The position numbers were made by a program, and so were the translations under genes. Below the pieces are notes generated by a model. It had not been told where the DNA came from. It did not search any database and saw nothing but the letters and a program-made list of their open reading frames with translations. Source: Aphrophora alni (Eukaryota > Arthropoda > Insecta > Hemiptera > Aphrophoridae). From it: a DNA stretch of 64,000 nt. The stretch covers positions 95,140,511-95,204,510 of the forward strand of contig OY740770.1 in NCBI GenBank assembly GCA_963513935.1, in the 5' to 3' direction. Position 1 is the first letter of the stretch; every line of letters starts with the position of its first letter. Shown here in pieces: positions 38,886-51,344 of this stretch.

Positions 38886-40155
38886 TAACGCCTAACCTGT
38901 TCGACCAGAACCGAGTCTGGTTTTTTTAGTTTACATTGAACTGGAATGTTCTATAACAGTCTTGTGTTTTGAATATACTGTCATCGCATTTCCTGATCTA
39001 TTTATATTGCATTGGATGTATTCGTAAAAATCTTTGTATTAACACTGAGAATAAATATAGTATTTTATAACCTAACCTATTCGACCAGAACTGAATTAGA
39101 TTTTCATTTACATTAAACTGGAATGTTCTATAACAGTCTTGTGTTTTGAATATACTGTCATCGCATTTCCTGATCTATTTATATTGCATTGGATGTATTC
39201 GTAAAAATCTTTGTATTAACACTGAGAATAAATATAGTATTTTATAACCTAACCTATTCGACCAGAACTGAATTAGATTTTCATTTACATTGAACTGGAA
39301 TGTTCTATAACAGTCTTGTGTTTTGAATATACTGTCATCGCATTTCCTGATCTATTTATATTGCATTGGATGTATTCGTAAAAATCTTTGTATTAACACT
39401 GAGAATAAATATAGTATTTTATAACCTAACCTATTCGACCAGAACTGAATTAGATTTTCATTTACATTAAACTGGAATGTTCTATAACAGTCTTGTGTTT
39501 TGAATATATTGTCTCCGCATTCCCTGATCTATTTATATTGCATTGGATGTATTCGTAAAAATCTTTGTATTAACACTGAGAATAAATATAGTATTTTATA
39601 ACCTAACCTATTCGACCAGAACTGAATTAGATTTTCATTTACATTAAACTGGAATGTTCTATAACAGTCTTGTGTTTTGAATATATTGTCTCCGCATTTC
39701 CTGATCTATTTATATTGCATTGGATGTATTCGTAAAAATATTTGTGTTAACACTAAGAATAAATATAGCCTAGTATTTTATAACCTAAACTATTCGACCA
39801 GAACTGAATTGGGTTTAAAAAAAATTACATTGAACTGACTTATTCTATAACAGTCTTTTGTTTTGAAAATATTGTCTCCGCATTTCCTGATCTTTTTATA
39901 TTCTATTGGATGTAATCGTAAAAATCTTTATGTCAACACTAAAAATAAATATAGTATTTTATAACCTAACCTATTCGACCAGAACTAAATCGGGTTTCAA
40001 AAAATGTACATTGAACTCGAATGTTTTACAGTTTTGTGTTTTGAATACATTGACTTCGCATATCCCAGATCTGTTTATGTTGATTGGATGTATATTTTTA
40101 AAATTTGTATCTTAACAGTTTAAGAAAATATAATCTATTATAACCTAACCTGTTG
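38886..40155. repeat. 177-182 bp tandem array (seven monomers plus edges)
   Basis: The anchor ctattcgaccagaact recurs at about 38896, 39076, 39253, 39430, 39607, 39789 and 39970, with a degraded edge at 40149. The inner monomers are 177 bp and almost identical; the outer ones are 179-182 bp and diverged. Each monomer begins with taacctaacct, which contains two units complementary to the insect telomeric TTAGG. The frame at 39906-40115 is spurious. Confidence 0.96.
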
Positions 40156-40899
40156 GAGAGGCCAGCAATTCGCATGTCAAGAACAATGAAAGTTTAAAAT
40201 TGTTAATAATTATCGTAATATTCTTCGGAGCCTCCTGAACCTACCTACTTAGAACTTCTCATACAATACTACCGAGTGTAAAGAATGCAGATGTTACTAA
40301 AGAAAAATACTATTTTACTTTTAATAAAATCTCAGGTATATAACAGAAGCAGTTCAACTAAGCAGTTAAACAGATTTATTATATTTTGTTCAAGGATGTA
40401 CTGTTTTTATCTACATTAATACGAATTATACAGCAATATACACGTTTACTTGATATAACGATAAATTTAATTGTTTCTCATCGAATTATTTAAAAAAATA
40501 TATATATTTTCTTCTTAATTACTCTGAAAAGAAAAAATTCAAAGTTCTACCAGAGCTCAAACTTCTTACCTTTTAAGTCATTTAAAATGAAAACAACTAT
40601 TTTATAAACATAAATCTGTAAAATTGTCTACGACCCATTTATGATTTTCAATTTTGATGACTAACGAATCTCCCAAGCCTTTTCGTAAAACCAATGTTTG
40701 TTCTGAATTTGAAGAATCGGAACAATAAATATGGCAGCTAGAGAGGAAACCCATAACAAACAACACACGTCTTGTAATTGCTAACAGAATTAATATTTGG
40801 TATTTATCTGAAATCGACCGTTATTCTAAAGGCAATGATTTTGATTCAGCTAAAATTTTAAAAAATATATATATTTAACTATTCCTCACCTTGACAATA

Positions 40900-42014
40900 T
40901 CAATATAGTTTTTCCAGGTACTGTATTATCAATGACCGAACCCAGAAGTTTTACAGAAACGAGCTCTTCTATTACGTTATCACTTGACACAATAATAGAT
41001 CTTGGTTCTGCATTTTTATTACTTAAATTAAAATGTATATAATTTTGTCTGTTCCAGTTAAGGATTAAATTATGTTTCGTGAGTTACTGACTTACACAGT
41101 TAATTTTAGTTAAGGACTTTTGTTACAAGATACAGCAGTACTTTGCGATAAGCAGTTGGTAAACTAAACCATCAATACAGACTGATAAATATAAATCATT
41201 TACATAGGACCTGGAAAACCCTATACTTCAACTGGACCATTTTTGACAACCATTCTGAAATCAGTACATATTGTATCATATCAGACAGTTAATCCTAAAT
41301 AAAAAAACGTCTCCTCTTACTCCAATATGTTTCTACTTATGTAGCATTAGTTAAAAATCTACCGAGTGAAAAGACTTGGAGAGATCAAAGAAAATACGCA
41401 TAACTTGTTTATGAACTATAAAACCAATCATATTGATAATGGTGTCAGTTGTTGATTTTGTTTTTTAAAGTCTGACTTCCGTTTTGAGGTTATTTGAATT
41501 TTTCAAATATTTCAACAGTTTAATCACTAATATTTTCTCAAAAAATTTACTGAAAACTAATAAAAAAGAAATGGGTTTATTAGATTAAATTTATCTCCCT
41601 TCTTTAACAGAGGAATAACGTTTCCCTTTTTTAATTTAAGGGGGGGGGGAAATCCTCAGAAATGAAGAATTTATTGAGAGTTCAAATGAACATTACTTTT
41701 GAGCCAAGCAGAGGCTCCTTCAATATCCAGAGGATTTTTTAAATTTAATTTGTCTTAGTACCTTCGCAATCTCATCTTGAAAGACAGCAGTGGATATTGC
41801 GGCCCTGAAATATTCTGTACATTTTAATATTGGTCAAAAAATTATTAAGATCATTAGAAAATTTTATGAAGTAGAAGTCGCAAGAAATATCATTCAGCAT
41901 TGTTTGATATACAGTATACACTCTACCAAGTACTATTTGACGCCCTTTCCATGTTTCTTCCGGTAAAACATATACCCCGGAACTACACTCTAGAAAAGCC
42001 CATTGCAAAGGCAT
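40900..42014 (-). pseudogene. LINE reverse-transcriptase relic (non-LTR, Jockey/CR1-like)
   Basis: Reading the minus strand from high to low coordinates gives, in shifting frames, EIAKVLRQIKFKKSSG, then NVIPLLKKGDKFNLINPF, then KTKSTTDTIINMIGF and RIFFDLSKSFHSVDF. These correspond to consecutive RT blocks: KSSG-GxD linker, VIPxxKKGD, NKSTTDAI, and motif A FxDLSKAFDSVDH. The catalytic-motif FD is FH here. Several stops and frameshifts are present. The frame at 41772-42014 is the preceding linker region. The relic lies antisense within intron 2. Confidence 0.75.
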
Positions 42015-44879
42015 CTATTTTGCAGAGTTCTAACAATGTTAAGAGAGTTGTATTTGAAGGGTTTTGTACTGTATTATCAGTTGTAGAATAAACTCATTGA
42101 CTGTTCTCGAGATGGGCAGAGAGATGCATGACGACGAGTGGATACCTCTCATGAATGGAGAAGCATATCATTCTCTAAGCAGCTTTAACTACTTGATAAC
42201 TTCATTCCATTCGTACTCTAAGCCAAACTCCAACTACCCTTGTTCACATATTTTCAGCATTTGTTATTTACGTAACAATTGCTCGTGCTTATTAATTAGG
42301 ATTGTAGACCCATAGTTAAACCATTGTTCTAAGAGCCAGATTAAACGATTAATAAAAGTTTAATAGATGGATTTTTTTTATGTTTGATTTTGTGGATAAT
42401 CAAATCCCAGCGATAGAAAACTAATTTATATTTCTTCTTGTTACGAACGATGTTTTTATAAGAAGCATTTAAAGAGTTTAAGTAAAATTTCACTTTACAC
42501 CTGTTTAAATGATTTAAGCGTTGTAAGGTCTTTGAGAAAAAAATGGTTCTCACAAAACTATCTGTGTGTCTGTTCCCGCGTCTTTCTTTCCGTTTTTGTG
42601 GTGTCTGTTTATATAACTCAAAAACTCCTTTGAATATTCACTTTACATTTCCTATATCTTTTCTGTAACTATAAGTGGGGAAATTGTATCATTGATAACT
42701 GATTAAAGTTGCGGTTAATTAAGTGTCTCTCTTACTATACTTTTCTTTCAAAATAAGCAAAGTACGGGAAAAAATAATTTTTATAATTAGGTCTGTTTTG
42801 CCTACTGTGATAAAACTTGGCTAAGTGAAAATAATTAAGAATTTTAACAAATCTTTATACTAACTCTTTAAGGTTTTTTTTTTAAAACTACAACCTCTTT
42901 TTAAATTGTAACTTATACTTCTGTCAAATGAAATCTTACAGTCAGGCATAATGCTACTTGTAGGAAAATATTAAAGAGTAGCTATGGTGTGATATTTTTA
43001 TTTAAATATAAAAGTTTAAAATATAAAGTTGGCTATTATAGTTAACATGGGTTGATAATGTTACATTTCCCCCATATTTTATATTATTTAGCATTTTATG
43101 TTATATTTATGGAAAATTGTTGATACTTATAAATTAATATAAATGATGAAATATGTCTGATTAAAATGTAATTACAATAAAAACCATTCATTAATCTACG
43201 GTTATCAAATACGTAAACAAAATAATGTACGCCTGCAGTTGAGTGTGTATGCAACTTACCTACCGAGCGTGATAAGCATGCTATGTCTTAATTTGAAGGA
43301 GAATACAAAATTATTTAATTCTGAATGACTTATAACTATGTAAATATCTATTAAACAGATTCAGTGTTGCGGAGCGTTGAGAAGGGGTAACTGGTAAAAG
43401 AGAAAGTTTCTAGTCATCGCCATGGAGTTCGTGTTTGTGATTTTGTGATCTGTAGTCAGGCGGAAGCATTGTGACTGCTACAGATTGCCATTAGTAATGG
43501 CTTAATGTATTTATATGGAATGGTTAACTTTTTCGTAATAATACCACATTTTAAATCAGTAAGAAAAGATAATATAATGGCTAAATCTATTTAATTTAAA
43601 TAGTTTTAGTTTAGTTTTTGTTATCTTAAATGCTACTTCTAACTTTTTAAGAGAAAAACGTAAATTGTAGTCAAATATGGTACACAAAATAAACTCATCA
43701 AACATTAAAACATTTAAATTTTCGTGTACACTATTTAATTTCTTACATTTTATTTTTTTATTTTTTATTAGCATTGTAATTTAGTGGCAAGAGTATTTTC
43801 GTCAATTACTCCTAGAATTTTATTTTTATATATTTAGTTAATTTAGAGATTAAGGAAGTAATTATTAAAGATTTGTGAAATGTACAACTTAGAAGTAGAC
43901 CATAACGATCCAGATCCCTCTGAAGTTATTATGTAATGAAGTCATTATATATGTAACGGCTTTATACATCAGTCAAACTATTTTAAAATGGCAATCGTTG
44001 ATAATTTATTTTCTGCCATAAGTCGTTGTATTTAAGAAATCTATTTTCACGATAATTTTCATAGGCATTTGGTGGTTTACTATGACTTGTATATGTTAGC
44101 AAAATATCGGAAATACAGTTTTGTCAACAAGAAACATCAAGTAAAGGATGTCTACTTGACTAAGAAGTACAGAAAATACAACAATACAATTTGTTGTAAT
44201 CAGTCCGAGTGAGCGTTAAAGTAACCTAAACACAATATTAAATAGAGACTATTTTTGTTGACAAAATTTAAACTGCAACGTAGTGATTTATAGAATTTTA
44301 AAAAAATACCTTCTCAAATAAAATACTTTGATCACAGTTTGTTTACTTCTCACATATAGGCTACGTAGTATAGAGTAATTAAGTGTTGGATAAAAAAATG
44401 GTTCTATCGTATATACAATTCTTTACAGTCGAAACACTGATTTTATAAATTTTGGCTCATGGTCATATTTATGTTGTTGTTAACTCTTTAAAAAGACACA
44501 AAATTACAATTTTCTCAAAATCGGCACTAATGATTTTGATAAAATTTTGACCAAAGTTTAAGGACCTAAATAAAACGTTTAGTCGCTAACTCTGCAAAAA
44601 TGCTGATTCTTTAGGTATAAGTAAAAAAAACCAAATATCGGCCATGGAGTTGTATAAAAGAGCTAAATCCTGAAAATGGCATATCGGTTTCGTTCAAATT
44701 TTAGTAAACTGACGATTAATGATTTAAATCCTTGTGCAATATCGCAAACAAAAAATATTGCCGCTCAGGAATAAATGACAAAAACAAAAGTGAACCTTAC
44801 AGACACCATTGTGGCCCAACCAAGAAACCCAGATTAATAAAATAATGGGAAAGGGATTATAAATTATTACTCTATAATA

Positions 44880-45295
44880 GATAGCGCACAACAATAAAGC
44901 GGACAGATTTGTTGCCTCAGCGCGAGATCACTAAAGGAGGGGGGGAAGCTTTGAGTTAGAGTTCGCTTCGAGAGCTGAAAGAAGTCGGTCGGGTTTCAGC
45001 ATGCTAACAACGTAAATTCAATAATCATGTCTTTCGGGAGGGGAAACTTAGAAATGTAATTGAATGCATATAAAATGAAAGGATGGAATAAATATTACAA
45101 TTTCGGAAACTTGCGTTTGCGTGTTTGATTAATTTATCGCCGGAGACCGCGTCCTCTTGCCACCCTGACAAGATTTCGACTAACGTGGATGCAGTCTCCA
45201 GCCAGCAGAGGACTTCCAATTTTTTGACGAGGTTTTCAGCTGCCGAAAGTCAGGCGACGGCCACATCATAATTGACAGCTCGATTGATTCAAATA
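44880..45295. promoter_or_regulatory. GC-richer unique patch in intron 2, candidate cis-regulatory element
   Basis: About 400 bp stands out from AT-rich surroundings and has no repeat character. It contains TGATTAAT (45126-45133), the Exd/Pbx-Hox composite consensus, and TGACAG (45273-45278), the Hth/Meis consensus. It has no convincing frame; the minus-strand frame at 45025-45219 matches nothing. Regulatory function is inference. Confidence 0.25.
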
Positions 45296-46521
45296 CGATT
45301 TTAGTTGAGGACGTGTTATGGCACAAATGAAGCAAATTTATGCTATTATTTTAAATATATAAATATTTCTTCCAAGACAGTGTCGATTGTTTGTTTTCAC
45401 TTTTTGATTGACAAGAATTACGGAATTAACAAACTTTTGGTTTTGATGACTCAATGTAATTTTGGTTTTAGTTTTTTTGTAGTGTTCACACTATGTTCGA
45501 TGTTTTGGTTGGGGGGGGGGGGCAGTAACTTTCGCATTCCCATAGTCTCAGCGACTACACAAACGGCCTAAGCAACCATTGTGCTTATATATCTCACCAA
45601 ACGTCACTGCCGTTAAAAAAGGTCTAGATAGGTTTATTTTGTTAAAACTTTTACATCTTTCAGAAATTCTATTTTTGATGGTTTTAAAATTGTGTTTGTG
45701 TTTTAAAAACAATTTGACTTTGTGATACATGTAAACGGTTAGTGAAAATAACATGGAAATTGTTTCAGCTGTTTGAACTTTGAACGGACGTCGAGATATC
45801 TCTGATTTGTTTTTTTATGGATTTATTAAATTATGACTAAAAAATTTTTAATAATCTAAGAACTATTGAAATTGGAGTTGTTAACAAATAAGTGTTTAAT
45901 GTTCTTTTTATACATGTTCACACAAAAAGGCACATCGATCGTTTTAAAGACAGAGAGAGAATTTAAAAAATAAAAACGAGGAACGCTTGTATTATCGTCC
46001 TTTCTTCGGTTGAACTTTTGAACAAATTTTTGTTGATATTTATTTTGTTTCTGAAATATCAAAAATGTTTTTGGTGAATGTCTTAGGCATCTGTGTTGAT
46101 CAATCAAAATTATTCAACCTTTTATAAGATAGAGCTTGGCCACCACTTGCATGTTAAAAAATAGTGTATTTTGATTAAGCGCTACTATAAGCAAGCATAT
46201 TATCTTGTTTTGCGTTTGAATATTTATAATTAAGTAATGATTAGATGTTTTTGTATCACAACTAACTACTATATTAGTGACAGAAATGCAACACGCCAAA
46301 GTAATACGGACAGAAACTGCTAAAAACGTTTAAAAATAAATAAGAAGTTTAAAGGAAAATCAAATCATGAACAATTAAACAATTTTCGTAAACATTTCAA
46401 TAACAATGTTATTCTTCAACTCTTACATAAAGGATAATATAAGTTATATTGTAATACATCACAATGCACAAAAACACAATTCTGTATACAAACAATAAAT
46501 ATTATTTGGCGACTGTTTCAG

Positions 46522-46692
46522 GCTCTTGCCTACAGAAGCCCATCACCATCACCACAACCTCACCACCAACAACAACAACAACAACAGGTAGTATTGAGGT
46601 CCAGGCCAGCAGCTCAAGAGTTTCACAGCCAATCTGCACGTAGGCCACAACAACAACAACGACCTCAATATTCTCCTCAACAACAGCTTACA
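46522..46692 (+). CDS. Chitin-binding (CPAP1-like) protein, coding exon 2: Gln/Pro-rich linker
   Basis: This exon encodes residues 111-167 (57 codons), entered by a tttcag acceptor at 46521 and left by a gtaagt donor at 46693, phase 0 on both sides. The peptide is low complexity: SPSPSPQPHH, a run of seven Gln, then Arg/Pro/Gln-rich sequence ending QQQLT. It has no cysteines, so it is a flexible linker between the N-terminus and the chitin-binding domain. Such His/Gln/Pro-rich spacers are common in cuticular and peritrophin-like proteins. A symmetric phase-0 exon could be skipped without shifting the frame, so isoforms lacking it are possible. CAG/CAA repeats make length polymorphism likely. 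It is identified by splice signals, frame continuity and composition, not by a domain. Confidence 0.82.
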
Positions 46693-48967
46693 GTAAGTTA
46701 TAAGTTCTATTGGCAAAAATAAATACACATTTCATACTGACAGAGAACATGTAAAATAAATTCAATAAATCCTGGTATCTTTATTGTGCAATCAGAAAAG
46801 TATAACTCATTCTCGTGCTCTCACTGTGGAGCGCTAGTGTCGCGAAAACATTGTTTCTTTTAGATTTATTTATGTTAAAACCGACAATGACATCAATGAA
46901 AAGCGCTGCTGTCGTGTAATTTTGGATTGTTTAGAATAATTCTGTTACGAGTAATTTTTCTTTAAAACAAATAAAATTTAATTAATCTTAATAAGTTATT
47001 TTTAAAAGTTAGTAAGTTTAAAACAAGAACATTAGAATAACATAATGATTGACTGATTGTGGATACTGTTGACGATCTTAATAAAAATTTTTGTAGAGGT
47101 GAAATAAAATATTGTGTTTCTGTTGAAAAATAAACCATTTAAACTGTTTGTGAATTTCGTAAATGAACATTGCATGCAGAAGAACATTTATAATTTAAGA
47201 ATATTGTAGAAGAACTTATATTTTATATTCAGCTTATTTTTTATACAATAAATTAAAATAGACCAACTTCTAAACGTAAGGAAGATCGTCTTTAGATCTT
47301 TTATTTTCTCTTCAAAAAAGTAACATAATTATTTCTTTTTTTTATTATTATTAATTGTCAGGGTATTGATTTATATCATGGGGCCCCTACTTGATAAAGT
47401 TTTATTAAATAGAAAAGTATTTTATTATTTTGTGATTGTGTACGTAAATAATAATTGAAACCACGGTAGGAAGAAAATATTTAGTACATTCGTCACAAAC
47501 ATTCATGTTTATACTAAAACAAATTCTAAACTATAGGATGTATAAATTTCAAAAATGTGTCCATGTTAGTTCAAAATAGAGGAAAATTCTAAAAGAAATA
47601 AAATAATAAATTTAAAAAAAAACTAAATTGGGAGTTTCGAAGGATGTGAGGATGTGTAACTTGGGAGCAATTTATCATCCAGCCTGAGACCCACCCGGCT
47701 AGCACTTATCCCGAAAGATTTGGGTTGTGGTGAAGTGGTGAAGAAGCCCATGGTTGGAATGTAAATGTGTATTTATTTGTCCATGATTAGCATTTTGAAC
47801 ATTACTATCATAATCGAAGTATACTATTATATATAACTCAAATTATTTATTTATTTCATGCAGTATATCGTAGTTATTTACATAATTTCAATAGTCCCGC
47901 AAGGTTAAAGAGAGGTATATAATTGTTTGCTTCAATTGTGTTTTAAAAATCCGTTCTTGAATGTTTATATACAGGACACCACAAATAAGATGATCTAGGG
48001 ATTCTATATACCCCATAGCACACTGCAAACACAGAGCAGTAAGGTATAAAATTTAACATATATTATACTTTCGCCTCGCAGATATTCTTTAGTTTTGATG
48101 ATGGCCGTGCTACTGGGAAGCGCTAGTGTTAGCAGTGTGTAATTGGTGAGTTCCACTTCTTGTGGCATGTACTGTGCTTTCAACTGTTACGGTCAAATTA
48201 AAACCCTCCCCCACCCTTATTAAGTCATCATTAAATATACCTTTTGTTTAATTATTTAAACTGTTAGTCTTTTATATTGTAAAATCCAAATTTTATAGTT
48301 CCAACTTTATTATAAATATAAAATAGCGTGGCTCTTGACGTTTTGAACCCTAAGATTACATTTATATAAATTTAAAACGAGATAGGCTATGTCTGTCTCT
48401 TACATTTAAGTCCTCGTAGTCTAAAGAAAGGAGGTTTTGTTATATTCAAGACAATTGATGCGAGGTAAGTGCCCCTCGGAATTATTTGTTTCCAGTATTA
48501 TATTATATTTTTGAAAATTACACCAAATAAATTAACCTGATTATGTTCGGTGAAATCGGCAGACGCCATGCAGTGCAGACGGACGATCACACAGGTCACA
48601 CACACCTTCGTGAATCATTCTCTCTTTCAGACACTTCAATCTGCCAAGGAGGTTAGAGACATCCACCGCCCTCAGGATGCTATGGTCTCCTGAATCCGAG
48701 CTATTCAAATAAATCGTTGAATTTTACCTATGTACTTTAAAAGCTGTGTTTTTCAGATCAGCTTTTTTATTTATTATGAAATTACACAATATCTTCTCTA
48801 TGGTTTGGTGTATGTGCGTTTGTTTCATCTAGGCCTAAATATTTCTCAATATATTTAATCACTATTTTTTTTAGCCTACTAAAAATATTAAATACAATAA
48901 GTATTAGTATTATTAGAGTGCTCTTTCAATTACAAGGTAAAATATTAATGACAACTCAAATTTCCAG
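46693..48967 (+). other. Intron 3 (about 2.3 kb)
   Basis: The intron is bounded by gtaagt and ttccag and is the shortest of the gene. It contains a GC-richer unclassified segment at 47.64-47.76 kb and a candidate alternative terminal exon at 48631-48713 (listed separately). The rest is AT-rich sequence without visible features. Confidence 0.85.
48631..48713 (+). other. Candidate alternative terminal exon with its own poly(A) signal
   Basis: A pyrimidine-rich acceptor (tctctctttcag ending 48630) is followed by 20 codons in the same phase 0 as the preceding exon, a TGA at 48691 and AATAAA at 48708. Local GC content is higher than in the surrounding intron. Joined to exon 2 it would give a protein of about 187 residues without the chitin-binding domain. 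The minus strand of the same patch also reads openly with several Cys, so a transposon fragment is the main alternative. Confidence 0.35.
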
Positions 48968-49168
48968 GAAGAAGAATTAGAAGAATTGGAAGAAGAAAAG
49001 GAAGAACCTGATCGTCTTACATTATTACTACCACAAAGTAAATTCAGCTGCCAAGCTAAAAATACAGGCTACTATGCTGATGATGGCCTAAACTGCGAAG
49101 TCTTCCACTACTGCCAGGATAATGCTAGACACTCCTGGATCTGTCCTGAAGGATTCCTCTTCCACCAG
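48968..49168 (+). CDS. Chitin-binding (CPAP1-like) protein, coding exon 3: first four cysteines of the CBM14 domain
   Basis: This exon encodes residues 168-234. It follows a ttccag acceptor (48967) and ends CAG|gtaggc, phase 0. It starts with a Glu-rich stretch, then the N-terminal two thirds of a type-2 chitin-binding domain (CBM14, peritrophin-A). Cysteines fall at residues 195, 210, 216 and 226, with the aromatic and acidic residues typical of the fold around them (GYYADD, NCEVFHYC, WICPEGFLFHQ). Spacing C-x14-C-x5-C-x9-C fits the family; the last two cysteines are on the next exon. The domain binds chitin through exposed aromatics and three disulfides. A single domain places the protein with CPAP1 cuticular proteins rather than multi-domain peritrophins. 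The identification is strong; the exact orthologue is not established. Confidence 0.94.
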
Positions 49169-49434
49169 GTAGGCTTACATACTTATCTTCTTCTGCTAGA
49201 TTTTATTGTTTCGACTATTAAGATTTTGGTTCTAAGTCTTAATATTTTACAACTTTAGTATCTTGTAAAGGCCATATTCTCTTAATTGGTTAAAATATGG
49301 TTAAATAATAATAAAATAAATGGTTAAAAAAGTATCAATAAGAAAATAATCTTAAAATGTAATTTCATATTGACCAATAATCAATTAATAAAAATATTGG
49401 TTTTCTTTTGAAAATTATGACTAGCCCTCTAGCT

Positions 49435-49437
<3 letters not shown>

Positions 49438-49488
<51 letters not shown>
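49438..49488. repeat. (AT)n microsatellite
   Basis: A pure AT tract of about 25 units, in intron 4 just after the third coding exon. Confidence 0.97.
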
Positions 49489-49493
<5 letters not shown>

Positions 49494-49967
49494 ATTATTG
49501 TTTACCCTTCCGGAACTTTATGGATATTCACTATACGAATACTACAAATATGTTCTTACTTAGATAAATAAAATAGGGCCATGATCGGGGATTGTAGTTT
49601 AGAAAAAATTGTTTTCGTGAATACAAATCGACTTTAAGATGGTACATAATGAAACCATAGTACATATTACTTCAAATGTTAGCAATTCTAAACCTGATAA
49701 CAAAATATATCTTCTATTAATTCCAAAGTTTTATCTGTAGGCCTACATCACATACCTCACCTTCACATAAAGTTTAAAAAAATAATATTTCCATCTGTAG
49801 TCCTAGTACTAGAACCACTTGATATTTATTTTAAAAACTGACCCATAAAATTATTCGTTACTAAACATCCAAATAATTATAAAAATTAAAATTAATTAAA
49901 CTTTGAAATTAAGACGCATATAGGTCACGTTTTGGTCATTTATTTGTTTGTTCATCTTAGCTCCAAA

Positions 49968-50056
49968 GTAAACTACTATTGACCTAATGTTATGAAAATT
50001 GGTCCGTAAATAACTTACGAACCAATTTTCATAACATTTGGTCATAAGTAGTCTAC
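49968..50056. repeat. Near-perfect hairpin (42-bp arms, 5-bp loop)
   Basis: Arms 49968-50009 and 50015-50056 match at 37 of 42 positions around a five-base loop; atgttatgaaaattggt is shared exactly. The hairpin has no coding sense. It could be a head-to-head repeat duplication. Confidence 0.85.
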
Positions 50057-51344
50057 TGTGGAACAGTTTTTTCCAGCTATTTACATCAAATTGGGACAAA
50101 ATTGAACGTACATTTAACACGTCAAAAATCTCAGAGATATTCTAGAATTGTTTTAATAAAATGCTCCTTGGATGTAGCATACTTTATGCTTTATTACCTC
50201 AGTCGCAGGAAATTGGTTGCTGTTACCTCAAAAACTCTGTTGAACATACTTGCCAGTACAAACAAGAAATAATAATAGCATAGAACTTGAATACTTCATA
50301 ATGGAATAGTGGTTTCACATTTACTAAATTGTTATATTAAACTAGATTACTTTGACAAATCGCAATATCTGACTTAATATTACTGTTAGTGTTCATTATC
50401 ATTTCATTTTATAAAGTTTTCTCAATTTCTAACAAATAGCGCCACTCTATAATGCGAGAATAATAGGATATTCATGATGTATTGAGTTCAACTGAATTGT
50501 TAATAGACAATACACCTTATAGGACTAAGCTTAAAACATAATTTGCTGATGAAAGTAAATAATCTAGTTTCACTTTTAATATTTAAAATTATTAAGTTTC
50601 TGTTGAAATTATACAGTTAAGTTATTTTATTTTATTTTTTTTGCATATTTATAATTTGATAAACTAAAACCAAATGTGTTTTTACAATGAAGTTATTGCT
50701 AAAAACATAATTTTGAACCACATAACACAAGAATTAGTACTGTCCAATTTATTTACATTTAATTCAGACCAAGTTATACTAGAGATACTAGACTATTGAA
50801 TAGGGGCCTATATGTGTTAATCAAAAAATAAAAATTGACAAATATCAGAATAGTTATCATTTGAAAAGGTTTTTTAGAAGCTTTATCTTATCTGTAAGTC
50901 TTATGTTTACATATAATAAAATCAATTCATGCAGCTTCATGATCTATACATATTTATACCAAGTAGCCACACTACCTGATCCACTAATTGGAAACAAAAT
51001 TAAGAAATGCATGTCCTATCACTTCAGCATGTTTGTTGTGTTTTGATTTTATCAATACTTAATGTCCTAATTTTTATATGACTATTTTATAAAATTGTAA
51101 CTTGTAATTATATGTTTCCTTTAATGTTGTATTTTATTCAGTGGTTCTGGTATTAAGTAGTAAAATTGGTTTTGATATTTAATGAATATTTGAATAAAAT
51201 CATTGTAAAAAGAACTTCTTTCAAATTATGTTTGTAAGACGAAGCACCTTCAGAAAGTATTTAGTGTTAGACTATTAAATAATAAAGTCAATTTATTTTA
51301 AAACAAATAAATTTTATTATTAGAAGAGAAGTGAAGCTACTTAA

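Larger units (their letters stand above)
31961..46521 (+). other. Intron 2 (about 14.6 kb)
   Basis: The intron is bounded by gtaagt at 31961 and tttcag at 46521. It holds a pogo-type element, a 177-bp tandem array, a LINE relic on the opposite strand and a GC-richer unique patch at 44.9-45.3 kb. The stretches 32.0-34.0, 34.9-38.8 and 42.1-44.8 kb are AT-rich with no gene or repeat I could identify. Confidence 0.8.

Noticed and set aside
38886..40155. Interstitial telomere
   Set aside because: Only two CCTAA units occur per 177-bp monomer; there is no run of TTAGG repeats.
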